Of a DNA stretch of 64,000 nt, positions 6,537-16,033 are shown one piece after another. The DNA lies in NCBI RefSeq assembly GCF_026805545.1, contig NZ_JAPRFR010000001.1, positions 1 to 64,000 of the forward strand, read 5' to 3'. The notes beneath the pieces are model-generated. The model made no database searches. It was not told the origin of the DNA and was given only the letters and a program-made list of their open reading frames with translations. Positions within the stretch are counted from its first letter, which is position 1. Each line of letters opens with the position of its first letter. Origin of the DNA: Aerococcus kribbianus (lineage in GTDB: Bacteria; Bacillota; Bacilli; Lactobacillales; Aerococcaceae). The translations under genes and the position numbers were made by a program.

Positions 6537-7739
6537 ATGTCTAAAGTTATTGCTGTAAATGCTGGGTCTTCAAGTTTGAAATTCACTATCTATGAAGTAA
6601 CTAGTGAAGATGAAGTCTCTTCAGGTTTAGTGGATCGAATCGGTTTAAATGATTCGAATGTAGTTATCAAATATGGTGATGGCGAAAAATTTGAAACAGT
6701 TACCGATGTTAAGAACCATGAAGAAGCCATTAACATTCTTTTAGAGCAATTAATTGAATTAAATATTATTGAAAGTTACGACGAAATTTCTGGAACTGGG
6801 CACCGTATTGTAGCTGGTGGAGAAATCTTCAAAGACTCTGCCTTGCTTGATGAAGAAGGCATTAAACAAGTTGAAGCACTGTCTGACTTTGCTCCTCTAC
6901 ACAATGGCCCTGAAGCCCAAGGAATCCGTGCCTTCCAAAAAGTTTTACCAGGAAAACCAACTGTAGGTGTTTTTGATACTTCATTCCATACAACCATGCC
7001 TGAGAAAGCTTACTTGTACTCAGTACCAATGGAATATTATGAAAAACATGGTGCTCGTCGTTATGGTGCTCATGGAACATCTCATCGTTATGTTGCCAAT
7101 CGAGCCGCTGAATTAATGGGCAAAGACATTGCAGATTTAAAAATTATTACCTGCCATTTAGGTAATGGGGGCTCAATTACTGCCGTTGATGGTGGTAAAT
7201 CAGTAGATACTTCTATGGGATTCACTCCTCTAGCTGGTATTACGATGGGAACTCGTTCTGGTGATATTGATGCTTCTCTAGTTTCTTATATTATGGAAAA
7301 AGAAGGCATCTCTGATATCAAAGATATGATCGATATTTTAAACAACAAATCTGGTTTACTCGGTTTATCTGGTGTCTCATCTGATATGCGTGATGTTGAA
7401 GCTGCCGCAGCAGAAGGTAATGAAAATGCCCAAGCTGCCTTAGAAGTTTTCTATGACCGTGTACAAAAATATATTGGTTCATATATTGCTGTAATGGGTG
7501 GTGTAGATGCTATTGTCTTCACAGCAGGTATCGGAGAAAACTCTCCTGCAACACGTGCCGCTATTATAAATGATCAAATGGACTGGTTCGGCATTGACCT
7601 TGATGCTGATAAGAATGATACTCGTGATGAAGCAGAAATTTCTGCTGATGACTCCCGCGTAAAAGTCTTTACCATTCCTACTGACGAAGAATTGATGATT
7701 GTTCGCGATACAGTTCGCCTAGCGAACATTACTGAATAG
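6537..7739 (+). CDS. ackA: Acetate kinase
   Basis: AckA interconverts acetyl phosphate + ADP and acetate + ATP, the ATP-yielding end of the Pta-AckA route of fermentative bacteria. The 400-residue length is standard. It shows the family start VNAGSSSLKFTIYE, the central TCHLGNGGSITAVDGGKSVD with GFTPLAGITMGTRSGDID, and the C-terminal FTAGIGENS nucleotide-site stretch. The ribosome site is AAGGAGCG. It is transcribed alone from its own promoter; its 3' region carries a mosaic repeat before the terminator at 8017. Confidence 0.97.
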   Translation: MSKVIAVNAGSSSLKFTIYEVTSEDEVSSGLVDRIGLNDSNVVIKYGDGEKFETVTDVKNHEEAINILLEQLIELNIIESYDEISGTGHRIVAGGEIFKDSALLDEEGIKQVEALSDFAPLHNGPEAQGIRAFQKVLPGKPTVGVFDTSFHTTMPEKAYLYSVPMEYYEKHGARRYGAHGTSHRYVANRAAELMGKDIADLKIITCHLGNGGSITAVDGGKSVDTSMGFTPLAGITMGTRSGDIDASLVSYIMEKEGISDIKDMIDILNNKSGLLGLSGVSSDMRDVEAAAAEGNENAQAALEVFYDRVQKYIGSYIAVMGGVDAIVFTAGIGENSPATRAAIINDQMDWFGIDLDADKNDTRDEAEISADDSRVKVFTIPTDEELMIVRDTVRLANITE

Positions 7740-7740
7740 A

Positions 7741-8000
7741 GTGATAAAGAGGGTGTTCTGAAAAGCAGTCAGTCCTGTTTTCAGAACCCGACTATAAAGG
7801 GTGCGACAAAAGTCGCTAAGAGCAGAAGCCTTGGACCAAAGCACGAAAGATGGCTAACGGCCATCTGAGGGATTTGGGAAAGGCAGTCTGTTCTGACTTT
7901 TGCGAGCTCGACTAAAAGGATCTGATTCAATCCCGGCCAAGGTCGGCTCATTCAGAAATGGATGTTAGTCCTGCGATTGAGAACTCATCTAAAAGATAAC
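7741..8000 (+). repeat. Modular hairpin repeat element, copy A
   Basis: Three modules follow one another. The first, at 7751-7789, folds on itself: the arm GGGTGTTCTGAAAAGCAG pairs imperfectly with CCTGTTTTCAGAACCC. The second, at 7799-7910, has pairing outer ends and an inner perfect stem AGATGGC/GCCATCT. The third, at 7918-7990, has ends related to GATTCAATCCC and GCGATTGAG. Modules are separated by GACTATAAAGG and GACTAAAAGG. Parts recur at 34501-34850 and, inverted, near 15480-15585. The element lies between the ackA stop and its terminator and is probably part of the transcript. I do not recognise the family; the layout resembles pneumococcal BOX elements in principle only. Confidence 0.72.
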
Positions 8001-8016
8001 TGTTTGTATATTAAGT

Positions 8017-8052
8017 AGAGGTTGGGAAAAAAGTCCCAGCCTTTACTTTTTT
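8017..8052 (+). terminator. Intrinsic terminator of ackA and repeat A
   Basis: The arm AGGTTGGGA pairs with TCCCAGCCT around AAAAAAG and is followed by TTACTTTTTT. It is a member of the GGCTGGGA hairpin family. Confidence 0.85.
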
Positions 8053-8058
8053 AAACGT

Positions 8059-8094
8059 AAAAACCCTAGCCAGATACTCGTAGGCTAGGGTTTT
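8059..8094 (-). terminator. Terminator of usp (bidirectional)
   Basis: The 12-bp stem AAAACCCTAGCC/GGCTAGGGTTTT has T-rich flanks on both sides. It directly follows the usp stop on the minus strand. Confidence 0.88.
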
Positions 8095-8100
8095 GATTTG

Positions 8101-8562
8101 TTATTCACTTAATTTATTTTCTAAATCAGTACGGACTACTAATACATCACAAGGAGCATTGCGAATCACATAATCAGACACCGAACCCACTAAGAGTCTT
8201 TCAACAGCGCTTAGTCCAGTGGCACCAATCATAATGAGATCAGACTTGCAATCTACGCTTAGCTCTTCAGTGATCACTTGCTTAGGCGAACCATATTCTA
8301 AGTGAGTGTGGACATCCTCTAAACCGTGATCATGAGCCATCTTCTCATAGTCCGCTAAGAGGGCCTTGCCTTCACTTGACATATCGTCGGTATAAATAAT
8401 CTCATAGCCATCACCGACCTGCATGGCGCGTGTATCGATAATATGAGCAATATCCAAACTCGCTTCATTACGGCGTGCGACTTGAATGGCTTTTAGGAAA
8501 GCTTTTTTAGCTTCCTTTGACCCATCAATGGGAGCTAAAATACGTTTATATTCTTGATACAT
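8101..8562 (-). CDS. Universal stress protein, UspA family
   Basis: This 153-residue single-domain Usp probably binds ATP: the C-terminal GATGLSAVERLLVGSVS fits the G-2X-G-9X-G-S/T motif. The N-terminal strand is KRILAPIDGS. I chose the ATG at 8562; the in-frame GTG at 8571 lies only one base from the AGGAGG ribosome site. No promoter lies between it and the 6S-like RNA terminator except a weak one near 8590, so it may be expressed separately. Known Usp roles are in stress survival; nothing specific can be read here. Confidence 0.88.
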   Translation of the reverse strand: MYQEYKRILAPIDGSKEAKKAFLKAIQVARRNEASLDIAHIIDTRAMQVGDGYEIIYTDDMSSEGKALLADYEKMAHDHGLEDVHTHLEYGSPKQVITEELSVDCKSDLIMIGATGLSAVERLLVGSVSDYVIRNAPCDVLVVRTDLENKLSE

Positions 8563-8611
8563 ATACCTCACTCCTCCTTACTATTATATCTATATTATAC
8601 CCTAAATAGAT

Positions 8612-8852
8612 AAAAAAACACACGTCCGAAGACGTGTGCAAAAATTATTTTTTGTGAAAGAAGACCGTTAATGCCGTGTATAGTCTATCTGTATTGAACC
8701 CGTATGTTAATTACAGGTGGGCACCATTATCATGCTTCAACTTTCCTCATGAAAAGGCGTAGTTTCCACATGAGTTCACGGTTCCCTTAGATAGATGATT
8801 TGTAAGGTCAACACATTAAGAGAAGCACGTACATCACAGTTCCTTCTTTGTA
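8612..8852 (-). ncRNA. ssrS: 6S RNA (ssrS)/Lacto-usp-type RNA
   Basis: The minus strand carries a complete small-RNA unit: a promoter with TTGCAT (8881-8886) and TATAAT (8859-8864) 16 bases apart, about 240 nt without a reading frame, and a strong terminator CACACGTC-TTCG-GACGTGTG plus seven Ts (8612-8638). Near the RNA ends AAAGAAG pairs with CTTCTTT, and a central arm pairs TCTATCT with AGATAGA, giving the long interrupted rod expected of 6S RNA, which sequesters the sigma-A holoenzyme. Location supports it: the Lacto-usp motif lies upstream of usp genes in lactic acid bacteria and was proposed to be 6S RNA, and Bacillus bsrA lies near yrvN (rarA). Confidence 0.72.
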
Positions 8853-8858
8853 CTATAT

Positions 8859-8886
8859 ATTATACGCTTAGTTAGAGAAAATGCAA
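8859..8886 (-). promoter_or_regulatory. Promoter of the 6S-like RNA
   Basis: On the minus strand TTGCAT and TATAAT are separated by 16 bases. Transcription would start near 8852, where the structured RNA begins. The promoter lies just before the rarA stop codon. Confidence 0.78.
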
Positions 8887-8895
8887 GTCGTGTGT

Positions 8896-10170
8896 TTAAT
8901 GGCCTTCGCGTTGCTTGCGGTTATGGTCTAAAGCTTGCTCATATTTACCGGTATCAGCAGCTTGGTAATATCTCTTGTGCCGTAAGGTTTCTGGGAGATA
9001 GTCTTGTTTCACCCAGTGTCCAGGATAGTCATGTGGGAATTTATAACCTATACCATGCTGTAAGTCCTTAGCACCTTGATAATGGGCATCTTTGAGGTGG
9101 TCAGGAACTAGGCCAGCTTTGCCCTTATTAACGTCGGATAAGGCGGCATCAATGGCAGCTATGGCAGAATTAGATTTAGGGGACAAGGCTAAATCAATTA
9201 CTGCGTGAGCTAGAGGAATTCTAGCTTCGGGTAGGCCAATTTGTTGTGCTGCTTGAACAGCAGAAACGGTGCGCTGGCAAGCTTGTGGATTAGCCAAGCC
9301 AATATCTTCATAAGCCATCACTAATAGGCGCCGACAAATAATTTGAATTTCACCAGCTGACAGTAGGCGGGCTAAATAGTGTAGGGCAGCATCCACATCA
9401 GATCCACGGACACTTTTTTGAAAGGCTGAAATGACATCATAGTGTTGGTCACCATCAGCATCATGGGAAAAGGCTTTTTGTTGCATACATTCTTCTACAA
9501 TACTTATATTAATATGAATTTGGCCAGCTGAATCAGCAGGGGTTGATTTTACTGCTAACTCTAAGGCATTGAGAGCAGATCTTAAATCGTGGTTGGCAGC
9601 ATGAGAAAAATGGTCCAAAGCTTCTTCATCAATGGCTAAATCATAGTCGCCTAAGCCACGTTCACTATCTTCAAGAGCTTGGTCTAATCCTCGACGAATA
9701 GCAGCTTCATTTAAGGGTTTCAATTCAAAAATTTGTGTCCGACTACGTAGGGCAGGATTGGTAGAAATATAGGGATTCTCTGTTGTAGCCCCAATTAATA
9801 TCAGGAGGCCACTTTCCAAATGAGGCAGGAGAAAATCTTGTTTGCTTTTATCTAAACGATGGATTTCATCGAGTAGCAAGACTAATCCACCAGAAAATTT
9901 GGCTTCTTCAACCACTGTTTCTAAATCTTTTTTCTTATCGGTGGCCGCATTTAATTGACGAAAAGCATTGTGACTTGAACCAGCAATCGCACTAGCGATA
10001 CTTGTTTTACCGATTCCAGGTGGACCATATAGAATCATAGAGGATAATTGTTTAGCGACAACCATGCGATTAATGATTTTACCAGGCCCAACCAGGTGGT
10101 CTTGACCAATTACTTCTTCAATTACTCTTGGGCGCATACGATAGGCTAAAGGTTGCTTATTAGTAGGCAT
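8896..10170 (-). CDS. rarA: Replication-associated recombination protein RarA (MgsA, YrvN)
   Basis: RarA is a AAA+ ATPase acting at stalled replication forks and is related to clamp loader subunits. The 424-residue protein has Walker A GPPGIGKT (residues 49-56), Walker B LLLDEIHR (acidic pair at 101-102) and the sensor-like IGATTENPYISTNPALRSR stretch, followed by the helical tetramerisation region. The start is ATG with ribosome site AAGGAG. It is divergent from gshF; an AT-rich TATAAT-like box lies just upstream on the minus strand. The terminal Asp/His/Gly-rich stretch is unremarkable. Confidence 0.93.
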   Translation of the reverse strand: MPTNKQPLAYRMRPRVIEEVIGQDHLVGPGKIINRMVVAKQLSSMILYGPPGIGKTSIASAIAGSSHNAFRQLNAATDKKKDLETVVEEAKFSGGLVLLLDEIHRLDKSKQDFLLPHLESGLLILIGATTENPYISTNPALRSRTQIFELKPLNEAAIRRGLDQALEDSERGLGDYDLAIDEEALDHFSHAANHDLRSALNALELAVKSTPADSAGQIHINISIVEECMQQKAFSHDADGDQHYDVISAFQKSVRGSDVDAALHYLARLLSAGEIQIICRRLLVMAYEDIGLANPQACQRTVSAVQAAQQIGLPEARIPLAHAVIDLALSPKSNSAIAAIDAALSDVNKGKAGLVPDHLKDAHYQGAKDLQHGIGYKFPHDYPGHWVKQDYLPETLRHKRYYQAADTGKYEQALDHNRKQREGH

Positions 10171-10253
10171 AAGACACTCCTTTCTTGTTCACTATGTTAT
10201 TATAGCATAGCCAATAAAATTAAGGCGGATAGCTGTTCACAAGTCTAGATACA

Positions 10254-10285
10254 TGCTAAAATACAGTAACGACCCCAAAATTGGG
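10254..10285 (+). promoter_or_regulatory. gshF promoter with downstream inverted repeat
   Basis: TGCTAAAAT (10254-10262) fits an extended -10 element. Ten bases further, CCCCAAAATTGGGG (10273-10286) forms a 6-bp inverted repeat, placed where a repressor could block initiation. No regulator is identified, so the operator role is an inference. Confidence 0.4.
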
Positions 10286-10323
10286 GGCCCAGTTCACTCG
10301 AGCATAGGGTAAAGGAGTCAATT

Positions 10324-12606
10324 ATGCAAGGATTACAATCATTTATAAGTGCTGACGGTATGGGTCAGTTATTTCAACAGTCAACAGTGGGTTTAGAACG
10401 TGAAGGGCATCGGATTGCCTCTGATGGTAAATTAGCTCTCACACCCCATCCACCTAAAATCGATGGCGCTGCCACGAGTTTTTTTATTCAACGTGACTTT
10501 GCTGAATCACAGTTAGAACTTGTCACTCCGCCTGTTCATGATACTAGTGAGTTGATGCAATGGCTACAAGCGATTCATGAAGTGGCTGTGCGTTCATGTG
10601 ACCATGATGAGCGGTTATGGCCTTTTTCTGCTCCACCAGCCTTGCCTAGTGATGAAGCTATTGCTGTAGCTAACTTAGAAAAAGCAGAAGATATCGCTTA
10701 TCGCGAATATTTAGTTAAGGTTTATGGCAAGAAACTACAAATGATTTCTGGGATTCATTATAATTTCGAACTAAGTGATGACTTTATTCAGGCTTGGTAT
10801 CAAGCCAACGATAGCAGACAAAGTTATCAAAGTTTTAAATCTAATTTTTACTTACGTTTGGCACGAAATTTCTTACGCTATCAGTGGTTGGTGGTTTATC
10901 TTTTTGGTGCGAGTCCTGCTGCTCATGATAGCTTTTATAATAAGCTGAGTGATAAATTTGACCATCCTATTCGTAGTATCCGTAATTCTCATTTGGGGTA
11001 TATTAATAAGGATGATGTGACTTATTCCTATGCTAATCTTGAGGAGTATGCCCGTCAATTAACGGCTAATGTCGATGAAGGACGCCTAGTTGCAGAAAAA
11101 GAATTTTATTCTAATGTCCGTTTACGTGGGGGTAAAACAGCTTGGGAATTAGTTGATCATGGGATTGACTATTTAGAGTTCCGTCTTTTCGATATTCAAC
11201 CACAAGCCCCTTATGGTATTTGGGCAGAAGATATTGATTTTATGCGCTATTTCATTCTCTATCTGATTTGGATGGATGAAGATTCTAATATGGATGCCGT
11301 TCGTTTAGGTAATAAAATTAAAACAGCAGTGGCTGAAGAAGACGCTTTTAGTCGAACCGCTTATTATGAAGAAGGCCGCGAGATTTTAGCAGGTATGCGG
11401 CAGATGTTGGTGGCTATTGGAGGGCCAAAATCTGTTTATGGTATTCTTGATAAAATGCTAGACCGTTTAGACCATCCTGAATTAACGCCTGCTGCCAAGT
11501 TTTATAAAAAAGCACCAGATAATAAGACTTATCAAATTATGGGCGAAGAAATAGCTGCCAAAAATGCTGAAGACATCCGTCGCTATCCATACCTCTTAGG
11601 TGGTTTTACTGATATGGAATTATCCACTCAATTACTGATGGCAGATGCCATACAAGGTGGTTACTATATCGATATTTTGGATCGTGACCAACAAATAATA
11701 CGACTCACTTATAAAGACCACCAAGAGATTATCAAAAATGCGAATATCACTAGCAAGGATACTTATATTTCACATTATGTCATGGAAAATAAGGAAGTTA
11801 CTAAGTTGCTCTTAGAAGAGGCAGGCTACCAAGTGCCTAAAAGTCAAACTTATAAGCACTTAGACCAGGCTAAAGCAGATATCTCGCGTTTCGTTAATAG
11901 ACCTCTAGTAGTGAAACCTAAATCTACCAATATGGGAATTGGAATTTCTATCTTCAAACATGGGGGTAAAGAAGCAGATTTACAAGCTGCTTTGGAATTA
12001 GCTTTTGATAAGGATGATACCGTACTGGTGGAAGAATATGTTGATGGAACAGAATACCGTTTTTATGTTATGGATGGAAAAACTCAGGCAGTACTCTTGC
12101 GTGTTGGAGCTAATGTTCGTGGTGACGGTGAATCTACTATTGCCCAACTAGTCGATGAGAAAAATCAAGATAAGTTACGAGGTAATGATCATCGTTCACC
12201 TTTGGAAATTATCAAACAAGGCCCTGAAGAAGCACAGACCCTTAAAAATCAAGGATTAGATTTTGATTCTGTACTGGCAAAAGGAGAGCTTGCTTACTTG
12301 CGAGATAATTCTAATATTTCTACCGGTGGTGATTCCATTGATATGACAGAACTAATGCACCCCTCTTATAAAGAAATTGCTCAAGAAATGGCTAAAGCAT
12401 TGGGTGCTAATATTAGTGGCCTAGACTTGATTATTGCTGATTACGAAGAAGCAGCCACAGACAAGAATTACGCTTGTATTGAAGCCAACTTTAATCCAAT
12501 GATGATGATGCATATTTATCCTGCTAAAGGGCAAGGGCAGCCACTTAATAAAAGGCTCTTGCAGTCATTGTTTCCAGAAAAAACTCATTATACCAAGGAG
12601 GGGTAA
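10324..12606 (+). CDS. gshF: Bifunctional glutamate-cysteine ligase/glutathione synthetase GshF
   Basis: GshF (GshAB) makes glutathione from glutamate, cysteine and glycine in one polypeptide. The 760-residue length fits. The N-terminal glutamate-cysteine ligase part begins with TVGLEREGHRI and has the GIHYNFELSD and YLEFRLFDIQP regions. The C-terminal ATP-grasp part shows RPLVVKPKSTNMGIGISIF, VLVEEYVDGTEYRFYV and the metal-binding IEANFNPMMMMHI. The fusion is typical of lactobacilli, streptococci, listeria and related bacteria. A cysteine desulfurase starts 4 bases after its stop, so the two are co-transcribed. The start is ATG with ribosome site AAAGGAG. Confidence 0.95.
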   Translation: MQGLQSFISADGMGQLFQQSTVGLEREGHRIASDGKLALTPHPPKIDGAATSFFIQRDFAESQLELVTPPVHDTSELMQWLQAIHEVAVRSCDHDERLWPFSAPPALPSDEAIAVANLEKAEDIAYREYLVKVYGKKLQMISGIHYNFELSDDFIQAWYQANDSRQSYQSFKSNFYLRLARNFLRYQWLVVYLFGASPAAHDSFYNKLSDKFDHPIRSIRNSHLGYINKDDVTYSYANLEEYARQLTANVDEGRLVAEKEFYSNVRLRGGKTAWELVDHGIDYLEFRLFDIQPQAPYGIWAEDIDFMRYFILYLIWMDEDSNMDAVRLGNKIKTAVAEEDAFSRTAYYEEGREILAGMRQMLVAIGGPKSVYGILDKMLDRLDHPELTPAAKFYKKAPDNKTYQIMGEEIAAKNAEDIRRYPYLLGGFTDMELSTQLLMADAIQGGYYIDILDRDQQIIRLTYKDHQEIIKNANITSKDTYISHYVMENKEVTKLLLEEAGYQVPKSQTYKHLDQAKADISRFVNRPLVVKPKSTNMGIGISIFKHGGKEADLQAALELAFDKDDTVLVEEYVDGTEYRFYVMDGKTQAVLLRVGANVRGDGESTIAQLVDEKNQDKLRGNDHRSPLEIIKQGPEEAQTLKNQGLDFDSVLAKGELAYLRDNSNISTGGDSIDMTELMHPSYKEIAQEMAKALGANISGLDLIIADYEEAATDKNYACIEANFNPMMMMHIYPAKGQGQPLNKRLLQSLFPEKTHYTKEG

Positions 12607-12609
12607 TAG

Positions 12610-13740
12610 ATGACAGGAGTTTATCTTGATTATGCTGCGACAACACCTATGTCTCCCCAAGTGATTGAAGCCATGACTCAGGCAATGAAGAATCATTATG
12701 GGAATGCTTCTAGCTTATATAAGATTGGACGTGACTCCCGACATATTATTGAGGAAACGCGGCAATTAATTGCAAAAACGCTCAATGCCAATCCAGCAGA
12801 TATTATTATTAACTCAGGAGGCACTGAAGCTAATAATTCTGCTATTGTTAATGCCCTAGACCAATTTGCTGACCGAGGCAAACATATTATTACTAGTCAA
12901 GCAGAGCATTCAAGTGTTTATCAAACCATTCGTGCACTTGAAGCAAAAGGGTACCCTGTGACCTATTTAGACTTCGATGAAGATGGCCATATCGCCCTTG
13001 AAGCACTAAAACAGGCGATTCGTCCCGATACTGTATTAGTTTCAATCATGGCGGGAAACAATGAGGTGGGCTCATTACAAGATCTACAGAGTATTGGAGA
13101 CCTACTAGCAGAAAAGGATATTTTTTTCCATACCGATACGGTACAAACTTACTTAAATTATCCGTTAAATGTTGAGGCGCTTCATATTGATGCTTTGTCA
13201 ATGTCCGCTCACAAACTTTATGGACCTAAGGGAATTGGTTTTCTTTATTATCGTGATGCAGATAAGCATTTCGTTTCCTATATAAAAGGAGGCAACCAAG
13301 AAAATAAACATCGGGCTGGAACAGAAAGCATTCCTCAAATTGTGGGTATGAAGACAGCAATTGAATTGGCCAATAAGCACCAAAAAGACCACCAAGCCCA
13401 TTTATTGGATTTACGTTACTATTTACTCGACCAAGCTGAAAAGCGTGGCCTCGACTTTCAAATCAACGGACCTCAAGACGCAGAACTGGCCCATATTCTT
13501 AACTTATATTGGCCAGGACATGCCTCTGACATACAACTAATTAAATTTGATTTAGCGGATATTTATTTGTCCGCTGGTTCAGCTTGTACAGCTGGTAGTT
13601 TAGAGCCTAGCCGAGTATTAGTGAGCATGTATGGAGAAGATAGTCCACGAATTCAAGAGAGCCTAAGAGTCTCTTTTGGTCAACCCACTAGTAAAGCTGA
13701 AATTGATCAATTTCTTGACCGATGTGAAGAAAATAAATAA
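12610..13740 (+). CDS. Cysteine desulfurase (IscS/NifS type)
   Basis: This PLP enzyme takes sulfur from cysteine and passes it on as a persulfide. The 376-residue protein shows SGGTEANNSAIV, the PLP lysine Lys202 in SAHKLYGPKG and the catalytic Cys326 in SAGSACTAGS on an extended loop, as in the IscS group. The location before DUF1831 and mnmA strongly suggests that it supplies sulfur for tRNA 2-thiouridine, as YrvO does in Bacillus; Fe-S assembly cannot be excluded. The ribosome site CAAGGAGGGG lies in the end of gshF. Confidence 0.93.
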   Translation: MTGVYLDYAATTPMSPQVIEAMTQAMKNHYGNASSLYKIGRDSRHIIEETRQLIAKTLNANPADIIINSGGTEANNSAIVNALDQFADRGKHIITSQAEHSSVYQTIRALEAKGYPVTYLDFDEDGHIALEALKQAIRPDTVLVSIMAGNNEVGSLQDLQSIGDLLAEKDIFFHTDTVQTYLNYPLNVEALHIDALSMSAHKLYGPKGIGFLYYRDADKHFVSYIKGGNQENKHRAGTESIPQIVGMKTAIELANKHQKDHQAHLLDLRYYLLDQAEKRGLDFQINGPQDAELAHILNLYWPGHASDIQLIKFDLADIYLSAGSACTAGSLEPSRVLVSMYGEDSPRIQESLRVSFGQPTSKAEIDQFLDRCEENK

Positions 13741-13752
13741 GGAGGCGTTTCA

Positions 13753-14097
13753 ATGGCTTTAAAAGATCAAGCCCAAGTTCCAGGGAGTAACATCAGCTAT
13801 CAATTACATCCTGATTGTAAAAAATATACGCTTAGAGATTACGGCTTTCAAGAAAGTAAGCAAGGCAATTTCGACTATAGTCGTCCCATAAAAGTCCACT
13901 TTAAAGACAAGCAATCTGTTTTACTAAAGGTGCAAGTGGATAAAAATGTAGAAAAGTTAGCTATTAATGTCACTAATGAAAATGGCTTACAATCCCTTAA
14001 TATCTATAAGAGTGACAAGTTACAACAATTTGTTGCTCCCTTAGAAGCTGTTCTAGAAGATATGGTGGCGGAAAAAGTTTTAGCGCCTGTCGATTAA
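13753..14097 (+). CDS. DUF1831 family protein
   Basis: This 114-residue protein of unknown function belongs, by my recognition, to the DUF1831 family, which occurs in lactic acid bacteria next to cysteine desulfurase genes. It has no signal peptide or membrane segment; its one cysteine lies in HPDCKKYTLRDYGF. It begins 12 bases after the desulfurase with ribosome site AAGGAGG and is followed by a terminator. From context it may be an accessory of sulfur transfer to MnmA; the sequence does not show how. Confidence 0.75.
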   Translation: MALKDQAQVPGSNISYQLHPDCKKYTLRDYGFQESKQGNFDYSRPIKVHFKDKQSVLLKVQVDKNVEKLAINVTNENGLQSLNIYKSDKLQQFVAPLEAVLEDMVAEKVLAPVD

Positions 14098-14113
14098 TCT
14101 TATAAGTGATTTG

Positions 14114-14144
14114 GAAAGCAAGGTGAAAACCTTGCTTTTTTTTG
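14114..14144 (+). terminator. Terminator of the gshF-desulfurase-DUF1831 operon
   Basis: The perfect stem AAAGCAAGGT/ACCTTGCTTT has a short GAAA-type loop and is followed by a run of T. It separates this operon from mnmA. Confidence 0.92.
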
Positions 14145-14213
14145 GCTTAGCCCTTATCATAGTATGTTGGATAAGTCCAATCTACTAACCAAAAATACGA
14201 CCTTCAATCGTAA

Positions 14214-15362
<1,149 letters not shown>

Positions 15363-15393
15363 ATTACTTACTGCTTATTTCTTATTGATAATG

Positions 15394-15430
15394 TGGAAAA
15401 GACTGGGATTGATGCCCAGTCTTTTTTGCT
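15394..15430 (+). terminator. Terminator of mnmA (bidirectional)
   Basis: AAGACTGGG pairs with CCCAGTCTT, followed by TTTTT. Read on the minus strand the same hairpin ends in TTTTCC, so it could also stop transcripts of the inverted repeat copy at 15480-15585. Confidence 0.88.
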
Positions 15431-15479
15431 TTGGTGTATTTTTAACTTAATTTGCGCCCACAATCAGGTTCATAGTTTG

Positions 15480-15585
15480 CAGAAAGTTGGATTGCGCGTA
15501 CAAAGAGAAAAAGTAGTGCGTGCCATCCTTCACGTTTTGGTCCAAGGCTTCTGTTCTTACCGCTTTTGCTTGCATCCTTTAGATT
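15480..15585 (-). repeat. Modular hairpin repeat element, copy C (inverted, partial)
   Basis: On the minus strand this begins AAAGGATGCAAGCAAAAGCG and contains CAGAAGCCTTGGACCAAA, which is identical to 7823-7840 of copy A. It matches the 5' half of the second module and then diverges. It faces away from the next gene and runs toward the terminator at 15394-15430. Nothing else is seen in the 15431-15636 gap. Confidence 0.65.
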
Positions 15586-15636
15586 TTCCTAAGTTTCTTT
15601 TACTGTCTTTTAACTATTTATACTGCGAATTAGGGG

Positions 15637-15642
15637 TATAAT
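15637..15642 (+). promoter_or_regulatory. -10 box upstream of the small membrane protein gene
   Basis: TATAAT lies 31 bases before the GTG start at 15674, after GGGG. No convincing -35 is visible. Confidence 0.45.
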
Positions 15643-15673
15643 AAATAAAAGTGAGAAAAGTGGGGAGATAATA

Positions 15674-16033
15674 GTGAGTCAAATTATTGAAACCATGATA
15701 TTTTATCTATCAGAATTGTTTGTGACGATTATTTTGTATCTTTTGTATATGCGCCTTGTCCACCAGACTTGGCCGAAGAAATATCGGGTTCTGACTTTGT
15801 TAACTTTACAGAGTCTGATGTTGATTTTAGTGGGTACTGGTATGGTTAACATGTCAGTTTATGGGTCAAATTTATATTCTTTGATTTTTAATTCATTTTG
15901 GCTATTGCTCGCCTTTACGGCAGTGATGGAAGTGATGGATCATCGTCAGGGGCGGATTGCCTATGTTTTATTGCCAACAACTCTGGTTTTTTTACTAATG
16001 ATTCCCTTTCTACAATTATTAGAATTTAGTTAG
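15674..16033 (+). CDS. Small integral membrane protein, unknown function
   Basis: I do not recognise this 119-residue protein. It starts with GTG after ribosome site GGGGAG and has about four hydrophobic segments (near residues 8-25, 40-58, 68-85 and 98-115), joined by short loops including HQTWPKKYR and MDHRQGR. There is no signal peptide cleavage site or known motif. It is followed after about 100 bases by the acetyltransferase gene, with its own probable promoter between them. The frame is open and has a promoter and ribosome site, so it is likely real. Confidence 0.7.
   Translation: MSQIIETMIFYLSELFVTIILYLLYMRLVHQTWPKKYRVLTLLTLQSLMLILVGTGMVNMSVYGSNLYSLIFNSFWLLLAFTAVMEVMDHRQGRIAYVLLPTTLVFLLMIPFLQLLEFS

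Noticed and set aside
7741-8000. Possible CRISPR array in the repeat-rich intergenic regions
   Set aside because: There are no regularly spaced identical repeats with unique spacers; modules differ in length and order, and no cas genes are present.
12696-13401. Minus-strand reading frames inside the cysteine desulfurase gene
   Set aside because: They overlap a well-conserved gene and look like shadows in composition and start context.
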